From Diphasiastrum complanatum (taxonomy: Eukaryota > Streptophyta > Lycopodiopsida > Lycopodiales > Lycopodiaceae): a DNA stretch of 64,000 bases. How positions within the stretch are numbered: position 1 is the stretch's first letter; each line of letters begins with the position of its first letter. The notes beneath the pieces were generated by a model. It had not been told where the DNA came from. It made no database searches and saw nothing but the letters and a program-made list of their open reading frames with translations. The DNA lies in contig CM055094.1 in NCBI GenBank assembly GCA_029204225.1, positions 13,260,422 to 13,324,421 of the forward strand. Direction: 5' to 3'. A program made the position numbers and the translations under genes. Of this stretch, positions 11,126-64,000 are shown piece after piece.

Positions 11126-12343
11126 CTAATTTGATATCATTTGTCTGATCAAAGCATACATTATCAGAACGTTTCTTGTTTTGATATAGAGTAAGCATTC
11201 ACTAAATTGTTTTGAAGTCATACAATCTACTACTTGCATAAACCTCTCTCGAATTTTCACATGGATTTGTAGTCAAAGTCTAGTCTAATGGTAGACAAAC
11301 TCAATAGATCTATAGACAATCATGGATCCAAAATGGCCCTTTGTAATGATATCATACATGTTTTTCTTGTTTTGAATTCCGTGTGGCTGAATAAGAACTC
11401 TCTAAAATGACTTGATGGAGGCTATTTAAAATCGAGAGAGCGAAACATTTGTAAGATTTGAAAAAACCATGGCAGGTTGCTAAAATCTTAATGGTTAGTT
11501 GGTGCTTCTTATAAACGACCAATCTATACAAGAGAACTAAGCTAGTAGTAATAAGTTGGACGTTAAAAGTTCAATTTGCATGTAGTTATCCTCTTGGGTT
11601 AAAAGACTAGTTAATGAACAAGTTGACACCTTGTTGCTCGAGACAAATAACGATCTATCTAAATCTCATTTAAAATAATAATTTTGGAATTCAATGTGGA
11701 ATACAATGTTTCATACTCCCACAGAATGCCAATAATTTAACTTCACTTTAAGTGCCAATGTCTGTTTGTGTCTTAAGGTTCATGTCTATTACGATTTGAA
11801 TGTGCGAATATTATGTTCCATGATAGGGAGGGACCTAGATCTTGAATTGACTAAGTAGAGTGAAAAAGATGATGGATCATGGTAACAAAAAAGATAGAAG
11901 AAGTCTATGGATATTAATGCATCCGTGAAAAATGGTAATGTTTTGTAATAAAACTAGCCCACAATCCTTATTGGACTCAAAAAGTAAAATTGTACATTTT
12001 TTTTTAATCATCTTTTGGTAGGCAATCATTTATAGCGGTGTTGATTCATGTTATGAATTCATGGTTGATGCGGAGTTGTAATGATCATCTAAAATGTTAT
12101 GGTTGTAATCAACCTTGTAAATGTTATTTTTTTCTTTTTCTAAACACTTCATTTTTTTCGAGTTCTTTTAGACTAGTGTTCCTTCATTCATAATATGGAA
12201 TCACATTCATGAAATATTAAAGAATGTATGCAATCCATTTAGAGATTCAAAATCCTCAAAACAATGGAAATATTGAAAAAATTACTCGCCACTTTTGAGA
12301 TTTGTTTCTGTGGATCTCTTCCATAAATGGATTAAGGAGTAGG

Positions 12344-12830
12344 TCTAGCAAGAAAATTGGAGCTACTTCAATATACAAAATTGAATGTTAGGGGCCAAGA
12401 TCGATATTGGCTCTCAATCCAATTCTAGCTTGGAATTGCCAAAACTTCTTGCATCATCTTCATGAAAGAGAAGATTATTTACATACAATGCAAGAATGAA
12501 TATTGATCCATCATGAAACATAAGGATATGTGATGGATCAATATGCTCTCTCAAAATGGATTTAAGAGAATAAAGGAGGATTTTGAGTTGAATATGCCAA
12601 GATTTTGGTACTACCTTCATAATCTTGATGATCACTCCATGATTATGCCAATCCCTTGCCTTCAAGAAATTTTGCACATATAAAGTAACATCAAATAGAT
12701 TGATGAAATGCATGAGAGATGTCACTCTTCTCACATTTCCTTTCTTTGCCAATAAACTTGAGCCTTGATGCCTCCATCTTGGACTTTGAAGATCTTATTG
12801 GAGTTCTCAAACCTTTACTTTTTCCTTGTA
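12344..12830 (-). mobile_element. copia reverse-transcriptase fragment
   Basis: Minus strand encodes a degenerate copia RT: KILLYSLKSILREHIDPSH then HDGSIFILALYVNNLLF, where the catalytic YVDD-type motif has become YVNN. The same stretch, about 85 percent alike by eye, recurs at 52080-52600 inside copia element 3, so both are copies of one family. Nothing else of the element remains here. Confidence 0.7.
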
Positions 12831-12845
12831 CTTGACTCGCTTCTA

Positions 12846-12942
12846 ACTTAGGATTTAGAACTTCAAAGTTTCTTAACTTAGGAAAACTTAAGATAAAATA
12901 TTTATAATCTTAAGTTTCCTAAGTCTAAGTTCTAAATCTAAG
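12846..12942. repeat. stem-loop (97 nt)
   Basis: CTTAGGATTTAGAACTT and AACTTAGGAAAACTTAAGAT on the left pair with ATCTTAAGTTTCCTAAGT and AAGTTCTAAATCTAAG on the right, with a small unpaired bulge and a short AT loop. It could be a tiny MITE or a small-RNA hairpin. Confidence 0.7.
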
Positions 12943-12967
12943 TTTAAGCTATTTTATTATTATTTAA

Positions 12968-13345
12968 GCTTCTACTCATGGACTTACAAAACACATGCCA
13001 TGGTTGAAGTTTATTCACAGATACTCATACGTGGACTTACAAAACACATGCCACAAAGTTTTATTTTTTTCTTTTTTTATTTTCTCTGTGTTAGCACAGT
13101 TGCTAACATACTCTATCACGGCTTCTACGTGTTTCCGTTTTAGTACTTTCTTTATGCATACTACTCATTAGGGCCCTTTTTGCTAATTAGGATTAATTAA
13201 CTCATTGATTGTCCTATGTGGCAGTTCACCATGGGTTTATCATGGTTTAAGTCACACATCAATAGACCTAGTGTAATATAGCAAGGACACAGAATTTTAA
13301 TGTAATCTAAAATTTTAAATCCAACATGGCCTTCAATTTTCAAAG
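12968..13345. other. no gene seen
   Basis: AT-rich. A 29-bp block with GTGGACTTACAAAACACATGCC (ATGGACTT in the first copy) occurs twice, near 12978 and 13031. Confidence 0.4.
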
Positions 13346-14145
13346 CCTTCAAACGCCATTTTTATTAACTCAGAATGCCAAAAAATGGGGCCCAAATTGC
13401 CTTGGGCCCCCATATTGAAAAAAAAATTTCAAAAAAAAAGGGAGGAGGGGGAAGTGGAGTACAACAATCCCCCCCCCTCCCTCTTTCCTTTGTACCCCGT
13501 CCCCCTTTCTTTTTCCATCGTATTACCCCCCCTCTCTGCCTTGGCCCGCTGGCTGCACGGCCCCCACTCACAAACCTCATTCACCCTCCGGGCCGCTGGC
13601 CTGTTTGGAGGCGCAAGGCCCGGGGGTGGACACATTAAAAAAAAAGCCCCCCTCCAGCTGACATACATTGGGGGAGGGAGGTGCCATCGCACTGTCCCGG
13701 CGTGCCCACCCGAGCCAGCGGCTCGAAGTGCCCACCCGAAGCCAGCGGCACTGCCCACTTCGAGCCGCTGGCTCGGGTGGGCGCGTCGGGACAGTACGAT
13801 GGCACCTCCCTCCCCCAATGTCTGGACAACTGGAGGGGGGATTTTTTTTTAATGTGTCCACCTCTGGGCCCTGCGCCTCCAAACAGGCCAGCGGCCCGGA
13901 GGGTGAATGAGGTTTGTGAGCGGGGGCCGTGCAGCCAGCGGGCCAAGGGAGAGAGAGGGGGGGGGGGGGGGGGGGGTACAATGGAAAAAGAAAGGGGGAT
14001 GGGGTACAAAGGAAAGAGGGGGGGTTGTACCCCACTCCCCTCTCCCCCCTTTTTTTTTGAATTTTTTTTTTTCAATATGGGGGCCCAAGGCAATATTGGG
14101 CCCCATTTTTTGGCATTCTGAGTTAATAAAAACGGCGTTTGAAGG
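13346..14145. mobile_element. 800-bp fold-back element with ~385-bp inverted arms
   Basis: The left arm (13346-13730) and right arm (13756-14145) are nearly perfect reverse complements separated by about 25 bases. Outer ends read CCTTCAAACGCC and GGCGTTTGAAGG; both arms share the ACTCAGAATGCC/GGCATTCTGAGT block, G/C homopolymers, and a GC-rich core with GAGCCAGCGGCTCGAAGTG. Most open frames here are products of the symmetry and code for nothing recognisable. No transposase is present. It resembles a fold-back or long-TIR non-autonomous DNA element. I could not find a convincing target-site duplication. Confidence 0.85.
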
Positions 14146-16037
14146 ATTTGAAGAAATAGTCACATTTTCATTTAAATTCAAATTTGAGCCATGTCATATC
14201 ATCATTAATATGAGTTGAGGAAGTAGAGTTAGAGGAGAGTTAGTGGGTGGGTTAGAATTTGAAGATCTGATTTACACCATTGGATGTGCCATGTCATATG
14301 GACCATTCCATCTCAGTTGTCACTCTGTTATTGGTACACATGTCATCATTAACACTAATTATATATAGTGAAGAGGCCCTTTTTGAGTCCAAAAAGGGCC
14401 TTAATGTGTAGAACTGCCTCCATGCGCGGAGTGCGTTACTTGTATAGTTTGCCTTTTTGGGCCATGTTATGAGTTGGCCTAGTGTTGCCTACTTTACTTT
14501 TTGTACCTGTACATTTGTGAAAATATACTAATATCTTTATGGCTTGCAAAAAAAAAAAAAAAGAACTTAGCCTATATCTCGGATGTCAAAAAATTTAGTG
14601 ATTTCGAGATGTGCACAACATCCAAATACTAACTTAACTAAAACATATAGATGTGCAAGCTTTAAAAAATGCATGTGTTGCTCGATTCCCAGCCGCTGCA
14701 TAGTGACATTGTAAGGAGCTTGCTCCGCTCTTGGCATTGCCCAGATGGCGTGGCTAGGTTGTATATATTGTGTATAACCCACTAGTGGTGTTCAATAGGC
14801 TTGTGCCTTTCAAACTTCCCACGTGTGCATCTAGATTCTCAAATGCAAGAGAATGCATGTGTATTGTGAGATGTGCTCTATAGAAAGACCATTCACTTTT
14901 CATATTTTTGCAGTATCTTTATCTTTGGCCATTGAAAATTCTCCACGTGGCATTTTAGACTCCCTACAAATATCCAAGGGAGCAAGCATAACACACAGTT
15001 GCGTCCTAGGCTGGCCATTGCTTATAACTCGAAAGCCAATGTGGGAGCACTTAAAAGGCACGTTATTATCACTTTGAGATTTTAATGAAGGCAAAACTGG
15101 CGAATAAAATGCCATAATCCGCCGAAACTGTTTAGTCCCGGACCGTACGTTATACGGTAGTTATGTATTTATACGACATTGAGAACATACGACAGTCAAC
15201 GACTTCTGTCTTGTCGCGTGTAGCGTCTGATGTTTCTGTTTTAGATGGATCGGATGACATACGCAATAATTTTACTCACACAGGGGGCTTGTAGGGACAT
15301 ATTCACGGATTACTAGAGAGTTTCAGGATCCAGGAGCCAGACGAGAACAGAACCCATGTAACCATTGTTGATTTTCTATAGCGGACTTGAGCTTTGGGGG
15401 ACAGATTCACATGTTAGTAGAGAGTGCCAGGAATGATGAGGAGGGAGGCAGCTGAGACCAACACGCATTGCATTTGTTGATGTCAGAGTGTTCGTCCTGC
15501 CCACTTATCTTCCAACCCTGTCAACCACTTATCTTCCAGCCCATCTCGATTTTCTTCACACATATTCCAAGTTTTTCGATACTTTTGTTGATTTCAAATC
15601 CTTGCTGCCGCTTGCCGTCTCATATTATCTTATCATCTGAAGTCTGATAGGGATCCTTGATAACGTTGTCATTCTTCTGTAATTTGGATCTGCTTTGTAA
15701 AGAATCTTAGATCGGTGTTGTTTTTCGGATGGAGTGCGAGGAGGCGATGAGAGGCTTTAATTTGGTCAATTTATCAGCATCTTTGTGTAGCACTACAGAT
15801 ATATTTGCTTAGCTGTTAATCCTTGTTGCCAAGCATGATGATCCACGCACTCAACTGCTCTCGCTGTTGGCCAATTTTCGTTCTTCTCATGGATGCAGAT
15901 TGTTATGGAGATATGAGCTTAAAACAATGTGAATGGCAAAAATAGTATCTCACACTAGAGAGAGACATAGAAACCTCTAAGCTCACGATGTATTCATATG
16001 GTGTAAAAATACGTATAAAAAAAAACGTGATAATAAC
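14146..16037. other. no gene seen; small hairpin and poly-A
   Basis: Contains a perfect hairpin AGGCCCTTTTT/AAAAAGGGCCT at about 14374-14401 and a poly-A of about 14 at 14549-14562, possibly a retroposon tail. The part from 15100 to 16037 is less AT-rich and lies upstream of the PRD2-like start; a short ATG frame at 15730 (MECEEAMRGFNLV) could be an upstream exon but has no support. Confidence 0.4.
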
Positions 16038-16163
16038 GTCAGATAACAGGCCCATAGGGCCCGTTAACGAGTTTTTTTGGGGGCTCACCCTCCCGGGCTC
16101 GCCCCCCCCCCCCCCCCAAAAAAAAAAAAAAAAAACTCGTAACGGGCTCCTACGAGCTGTTAT
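16038..16163. mobile_element. ~126-bp hairpin MITE-like element
   Basis: ATAACAG, then TAGG, CCCGTTA and CGAGTTTTTTT on the left are mirrored by AAAAAAACTCGT, ACGGGC, CCTA and CTGTTAT on the right. The centre is a run of C followed by a run of A. It is non-coding. Confidence 0.65.
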
Positions 16164-16378
16164 TTTGATACAATATATTTCACATTTAATCAGTTGGATT
16201 TTTGCCACGTGTTATGCTCGTCATTTTATTTTTTTAATGGTTAATTTTGAAAACGTGGCAAAATATCAACGATTATGAGCAAATCGAACGGTGGCAGAGT
16301 TTAAATCAGATGGTGCCATTAAGATACAAGGCGGAGCTATAGGAGGACTTGCAACGACAACGTCGCATTATTGCTGCT

Positions 16379-57901
<41,523 letters not shown>

Positions 57902-58903
57902 AGAAATATTTGTCAGCTTGTATTATGAAAATTCTACTATTTCATATGACAAAGTTAGGTGCAAAGCATATCTTGGATTTTGACTTTTCTCATTGTTAAA
58001 AACCATAAAAGGCTTTCATTTCTTTATTGATAAACATTCTTACAAAAAAACTTGACCCAAAAAAATGTCCTAAGTTTTGTAAGTTGTACTTGCATTTCTA
58101 GTGGTTCTTAAATCTATTCTTGTTCCAAAGAATAAGGCATGGTGATGAGGATATAGCACTACTTCTTCAATGGTTAAGTTTCATCATCCTAGTTATACAA
58201 GGAACTTTTTTTTTGCATATAGTGCCAACTTTCATGAAATGATAGATGTAGGAAGGAAATTTCATATTGGATTGCTTCGTTTGATATATCTCAACATTGT
58301 TAAATAGAAAATCCATATGGTTCATAAAAAATTGTTCCAAAAATTGAATGCTCAATTGGTTTCAATATTCAATAAAAAATCTTACCAATTATGTTGCCTT
58401 CATAAAGGCAAATATGCTTGTTACATAACATTGTTGCTTATGGTAGCATCATTGTCATAAGGATATGTTGTAGAATTATGGCCACCGCATGGATTATTTG
58501 TCAAAGAATTTTGTAGCCAAGTTGCTTGTGCACTATTTGAGTACCTATTTTTTCAAGATCCAGCCTATGATTTTTATAAGTTGTGGTCATCTATTAATAA
58601 GATTTAAAGTTGGTGACATGAAATAGTATGAAACTTTATTTAGAGATTAGTTAGAAACATACATCCTACAAACAAAATGTACACAACATTAAGCAATCGT
58701 AAAGCCCTCCTTGAGAATACTATATCCTTGCGCAAGTAGCTCATTAAAGGGATTACAAATGTTTTCAAAAACAAAAGTTGGGCCTTTACCGTTGGGCATG
58801 GCTTTACACCCATGAGACACTTGCCCTTAGATTGGCACATTCAAGTAGGTGCCCTCAAGAGTGTAAAGTCCTCGATACATAAGCTAATTCTTTGATGAAA
58901 TAA

Positions 58904-59029
<126 letters not shown>

Positions 59030-59590
59030 AAAAGAAAGAAAAAAAGGGCATACTCTCAATTTAATGTCCAAGTTAATCTGAAAAAAAAACTCCTAAAGCA
59101 TGAATGCTCATGACATTTTCAAGCTTTAGGTGAAAGGCATAACTTTGAAATTCTTCGTAGTTCTTGATATTTCAAACTCTAAGAAAAAAAAAGGAGCCTT
59201 TAAAGGGAAAGGATTTCCTTCACAATTAAAGCTTGGTATGCTTTTGCAACTAGAATGAACTTCATAATTGGATGGCCTCTTGAGAGTGGTGGAATTTTGT
59301 GTGGAGTATGCTTTCAAGGTATATTATGAAATAAAGGACTTAGTTCATTTCTAAATCTTCCAAGATGATTCGAAGCGGTCTTTTCTTTATTTAAAAATTA
59401 CTATGTTTATAACTTGATAACTTTGGGGTATTTCAACGCTCAAGATTCCTAGAGCTCACATGTTCAAGGCCACATCAATCGATTGCCAACATGTTAGTAT
59501 GCTTATAGCAGTTTTTATGGATGCCGACATTCATAATAGACAACAAGAAAGTCCAACACTCTTCTTCTCAATGTTCATATGATACGTTTT

Positions 59591-59788
59591 GGGGGACTAC
59601 AAAGGTCCCGCAAGAACATCTCTTGCGGTCTCTAACGGCCTTCCTAAGACTACTCTTAGTGGTCTTCATGCTCGACTGCTCCATGCAAAGGGGGACTGCA
59701 AAGATCCCGCAAGAACATCACTTGTGGTATGCAGCGGCCTTCCTAAGAGTAGTGGTAGCAATCTTCATGCTCGACTGCTCCACGCTCT
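59591..59788 (+). repeat. 99-bp (33-codon) tandem duplication
   Basis: Copies start at 59591 and 59690. Both keep an open frame across the unit, reading GDYKGPARTSLAV...LHARLLHA and GDCKDPARTSLVV...LHARLLHA. No known protein is recognised. Confidence 0.8.
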
Positions 59789-60279
59789 TGTTTCATGACT
59801 GTTACTGTACATCGACAATGACTGCAAGCCATGATCTATCTTAGATGACACAATAGCTCCACGTTGTCTTCTCGCACTTACATCTGCACTAATGTAATGT
59901 ATATAGATTATGATCATTGTAATTAGAAGACACATAAGAGAGATAGACACATTGTGGATGTTTTCATACACCGATTCTTTCTGATTGTTAGCAAGAAGCT
60001 CAATAGACTATCACTCATTCAGTCAATCAATCGAATATCAAGAGCGCAATTACTTGTTCTTTCTCTCTATTATCACAAAGTATTGTTTTAGAAAGAACGC
60101 GACTCTATCTGCATTCAGACTTGTACTCTCTACGACTATATAATTTATGTTCCAGTAAACTAAGTCATATCGTGCTATGTTAAGTGCATCCTTATTCCCT
60201 TTTGATCAATTCATGCTATGCAGAAGATTAAAATGTTTTTATGACTGATAATTTGTGTCAGTCACAATGTTGTTGCAGG

Positions 60280-61050
60280 AGGAAACTCTAAGGAATGGAG
60301 CATTCTCATCCTCCATCAATGACTCGCAGACTCTTTTCTCCAAGAAGAACATGAAGAAGCATCAGAAGAAGAAAGCTGTCAAACAATTCGACAACAATCA
60401 GAAGCGGGGTCCTGACCCATAATCAACAACCTGTTCAAAACAAGAAAAGATTGTTCTGCAAATACTGCAAATTCAAGCCTTCGTTAATGCATTTGAGAGT
60501 ATTTGGATGCACTGCCTATGCTCATGTCCCAAAGGACAAAAGAAAGAAATTAGATGAGCATTCTTTCAGAACTATTGGCTATTGTTCTTTTAATGGAATG
60601 TATCGACTGTACAACATTGAAACCTGCAATGTTTTTACTAATAGGGATGTGACTTTTATTAAAGATCAGTTTATTGATTTGAAGGGCAAGGACCAGATGC
60701 AGTCTATAAATTTTACCCCAACAACTGATGTATGAAATACTATTTCGATTCCTTCAAGCAGTCAACATGTACAATTAGATTTAGAGGACGATATAGAAGT
60801 TGCGACTCAAGATCAACCGACACAGCCGACACGAAGTCGAATTTTGTAGCCAGAAGCTCAAACTAGGATATCAACAAGAAATACGAGTTCAAGTTGTTTG
60901 ATACACTAATGAGTTTGCTCACTATTCTATTCAAGAGCCAACCAGGTCATAGGCCAATTCAGATCTCTGGAGAGAAGCTATGGACAAGGAGTACAACTCA
61001 CTCATGAGGAACAATACATTGAATGTCACCAATGTTACATACCTTTGTAA
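60280..61050 (+). mobile_element. Ty1/copia element 4, internally deleted fragment
   Basis: A gag tail rich in lysine (KKNMKKHQKKKAVKQF) runs into a truncated zinc knuckle, LFCKYCKFKP. This is fused directly to the C-terminal integrase block SLMHLRVFGCTAYAHVPKDK, RLYNIETCNVFTNRDVTFIK, followed by a decayed RT start (SLERSYGQGVQL). Everything from the second half of the knuckle through the integrase core is gone. LTRs were not defined. Confidence 0.75.
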
Positions 61051-64000
61051 CTAGTAGTACTTCAGTAACCCCTATGTGCCCATTTAGTATTTAGGTGGCT
61101 AAATGGCGAGTCACCCTTGGATAAGGACAGGTGCCTTTGGATTAAGGTACTTGTGTCCTTGAATAAGGGCATGAATGTGTCTACGCCTTGAGGTATGGAA
61201 CCTTGTGAGGAGTTAGGAGGACCTTACCATGGGTATTGGTCATTTTCCTAAACCTTGGGCCTCAACCTTGAGCCATGATTACACAATTGGCCTTGGGACA
61301 AAGTTAGCCATCACATTTGGGTCATGGGGACATAGTAGGAGGGCGCACCTACTAGGGTCCCTTATGCCCCTAAAGAAACCAAGAAGTTATTAACCAAGAA
61401 ACATAAGTTATGGAAGGTGTCTCTTGACATTCCACTAACTTGTGAGGCTCTTGGCCTTTCCTTTGCCTCCCCTCTTCTCATTGCTTGTGAGGACATTCCC
61501 TAGTGCTTTGGAGGGAGTCATTTACAATCTATAAGAGAGGGAGAGGGCACCCAAAGGGGGGGAGATTTCTTGTGTTGTAGCTTGCTTCTATTCCTTAGTG
61601 GAAGGCTAGAGTGTAGAGAGCATTGTTTTGGCTTGCTTACTCTTGTGAGGATTTGGAATAGAATGGCCAACAAGTACACATTTTCAATTTGATAGGTAGA
61701 AGTATTTGCAAGTGAAAAGTAGGTTGAATTTAGAGGTGTTTCATGAAAATAGAAGTTGGTGCTTTTTTGTTTTGAAGTAGAGAAGTAGAAGTTTGGCTTT
61801 TGTGGGCTATCCAAATCTGTGGGCCCAGCAAATAGTTGCCCAACTTCAACTTTCAAAAAAAAAAAATTGAAGTTTCGTTTGTGCCTAAAGTGAAGTTACC
61901 AAATGTAGAGGGAGTTTTGGAAGATTGGTGTTGCCTACACACTAAAATTTAGTGAGAAATCAACTATCTTACGCTAAAGCTACATTTAATTTTGATTTTT
62001 TGTTTTTTTTTTCACAGAACTTCAGTGACCTTCATAGAATCAAGTCTAATTTTTATTTATTCTTACCTTGGATTAAGGAAAATAGACAAAAAAATTTGTT
62101 TTTTTTTTGTGAAGGGAAGTTTTTTACATAGAAGGTGGGTTTAATTGATATGGGTTTACAAGTAAGCAACCCATCATAAACTAAATTACCTTTTATTCTG
62201 GGATTTTGGTTTTTTTCATAGAATTTCAGTGGCCTTCAAATCTGATTTTTGTTCTGTTCTTACCTTGGATTAAGAAAGATAGAATCCGTAATGAGTATCT
62301 AATACTATTACAAACCAAACTTTCTCCAAAATCATAAAATATCTTATCAAGAGCAATAGAAATATTACATGCTCAATAATCAACTATCAAATAGAGATAA
62401 TCATTTGGGATAGAAAGCCTAAATTCCAGTTAATCAATTGAAAACATCAACAGATTTTTAGCCATATTCATAACGCTTATATGGAAGTATAATTTCATAT
62501 AACTTTAGTCAGTCGTTCAAAACATAGTTCTACACTAGAAGGAATTATATGAATCTCAATCCAATTGTCTCGTATTTGAGAAATTTCTAGAAAGTAGAGT
62601 TTTAAAATAAAAGAGAAATAGATTTAAGGGCCTCCAAATTTTGTAAATAATGAGATACCATTTGGGATCCGGATTTATATCTCATAATTTACCAAAATAC
62701 CCTGAGCAAATAACCAATGAATTCCACTATTAGCATTGCCATTACAATAATCACTAACCATCGGTCTAAAGATCACTCTAGCACAAGAAATTCCCTTTGG
62801 AATCACTGATGTCCCATACCACCAGCTTTCTCTCCAAGAATTATCTGCTTCTAGATTTGTTTTCCAAAAAGTCAAAAATACTATTTGGCTATCCTATACC
62901 TAGATATAGGACCAGAATCACAACCAATTCTAGGAGATACTTCTAGTCATTGAATTCTCTCATGCTCCTCAATCGTTCATCTGTAGATGAGAACACATCA
63001 TCTAAGAATATCACTCTGCATTGACCCATACATGGATGAAATGTATCGTTCAAGTACTGTTGAAATGTCGAACATTAAGAATCTCAACATAACCTAAAAC
63101 AATATTGTCATATATATCTAATATCTATTTCATAATTGGTAAAAAGAACTTAATTCTTTTATAGGTTAGGTTGATTCAGTCATTATAAAGAGACACTCTA
63201 TAATGTCCCAAAAAGAATCAAATTACTCGATTCCCATATGGAACACATTCCATCTGCTTTCACTTGCAAGTTCCTGGGATTTGATCCAAATCCAATTGCA
63301 AAACATAGATGGTTCCATAAATGGATTATCTGACTGCCAAAGCTAAATTCCCAATTGCATTCTCACTTGCTATTACTTATACTATAGAAATTGCAAGTAA
63401 AGTAAAATAATTGGATCACTTGGTCAACCAATCATCTACACCTCGGGCTTCATCTCTTTCCACCCTTCTCAAATGTGGTTCAGGCTGAAAGCCCCAAATT
63501 TGGCTAGGAAAAGGACCAATTTGGAATCAGTAGTACTTTTATCTACTGGTCCTTCAAATTATTTTGATTATTCATTAGTTAAGTGCCGCACTCAACTACT
63601 AGCAAATCTACCTGTAGATCGGCATAAAAACCGTCCCAACAAGATTTGCATTATTCTTGGTCTTTATTAATCACATAAAACATGAAATGCTCCCATTAAT
63701 TGGCAGATTCCAAAATCTTCAACCAAAAGTGAAAGCTATTGTGACCTTATAAAACTGACTGATCTCAATTTAGTAAGGTCATTTACTTTATAAGCAATTT
63801 TTGTTTAATTAATAACCACGAAGTTGAACAAATCCAAAACATTCTTTCAAAACTTTACGTAACTGAGATTTTCAAATTCTGTTCGATATAGACCAAACTG
63901 TGAAAATCGATCTAAAATGTCGACTTGGCAGTTTTACAGTTGCCATCTCATTTCAAAAGAATTCGGAAACATCCGGCATGCATCAGACTTGACATGCATT
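61051..64000. other. no gene seen
   Basis: AT-rich. A block of about 70 bp (TTCAGTGACCTTC or TTCAGTGGCCTTC ... TTCTTACCTTGGATTAAG) occurs near 62022-62080 and again near 62225-62272. The minus-strand frame at 62675-62875 has a protein-like look but matched nothing I know. Confidence 0.4.

Larger units (their letters stand above)
6649..12343. other. gene-poor, AT-rich intergenic stretch
   Basis: No credible coding exon recognised. It holds two copies of a tRNA-like SINE head (about 7127-7210 and 9027-9107), a poly-T at 8107-8130, a poly-G at 10466-10482 and an isolated primer-binding site at 11114-11125. The short open frames here are what AT-rich DNA gives by chance. Confidence 0.5.

Noticed and set aside
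13365-14218. Many overlapping 70-155-residue frames
   Set aside because: Produced by the GC-rich inverted repeat; they mirror each other on both strands and match no domain.
15730-15815. Upstream coding exon with ATG at 15730
   Set aside because: Short, no match, and the MEI4 motif already sits at a normal distance from the ATG at 16379.
62675-62875. Organelle-derived gene on the minus strand
   Set aside because: SWWYGTSVIPKGISCARVIF looks protein-like, but I could not match it to a chloroplast or mitochondrial gene and flanking frames are full of stops.

Overview
Large-genome land-plant nuclear DNA. The window holds split genes with GT-AG introns, several layers of decayed LTR retrotransposons (Ty3/gypsy and Ty1/copia), a LINE, three hAT transposase relics, fold-back elements and many (GA/CT)n microsatellites. 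The coding pieces are short exons scattered in AT-rich sequence. A MurC-like (peptidoglycan ligase) exon pair would fit a plant lineage that kept the plastid peptidoglycan pathway, such as a bryophyte, lycophyte, fern or gymnosperm. With introns of 4-10 kb filled by transposons I lean to a fern or gymnosperm-like genome; this is inference.

Host genes, both on the + strand. (1) Two exons at 6343-6439 and 6593-6648 encode the extreme C-terminus of a MurC-like UDP-N-acetylmuramate-alanine ligase; the rest of that gene was not found upstream. (2) A nine-exon gene can be assembled from 16379 to 57901. All splice phases agree, no stop interrupts it, and it encodes 356 residues. Its N-terminus carries the LALALA motif typical of MEI4, and its C-terminal half resembles plant PRD2/MULTIPOLAR SPINDLE 1, the plant MEI4 counterpart needed for meiotic double-strand breaks. 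About 40 of its 41.5 kb is intron, and nearly every identifiable transposon of the window from 16.5 to 57.5 kb lies inside one of its introns.

Layout. 1-2972: minus-strand gypsy element, 5' half. 3290-5560: 5'-truncated LINE. 6343-6648: MurC-like tail. 6.6-16.3 kb: repeat-rich intergenic DNA with a SINE-like repeat pair, a copia fragment, an 800-bp perfect-looking fold-back element and a small hairpin element. Intron 1 (16.5-27.0 kb): minisatellites, gypsy element 2 (minus) with its 5' LTR, hAT element 1. Intron 3 (27.3-36.8 kb): hAT relic 3, copia element 1 (5' LTR to integrase, truncated), copia element 2 (both LTRs, internally deleted). Intron 5 (37.1-45.7 kb): LTR remnants, hAT element 2 (minus). 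Intron 6 (45.8-49.8 kb): an LTR, a gypsy gag relic and a 234-bp (CT)n tract. Intron 7 (50.0-57.5 kb): copia element 3 (minus). 57.9-64 kb: 3' intergenic DNA with an in-frame tandem duplication and a copia fragment (element 4).

The transposon reading frames are broken mostly by TAG (nine seen) and TGA (three seen) stops plus frameshifts. This fits decay by deamination of methylated CAG and CGA, while the two host genes show no such stops. No RNA gene, CRISPR array or intact autonomous transposon was found.
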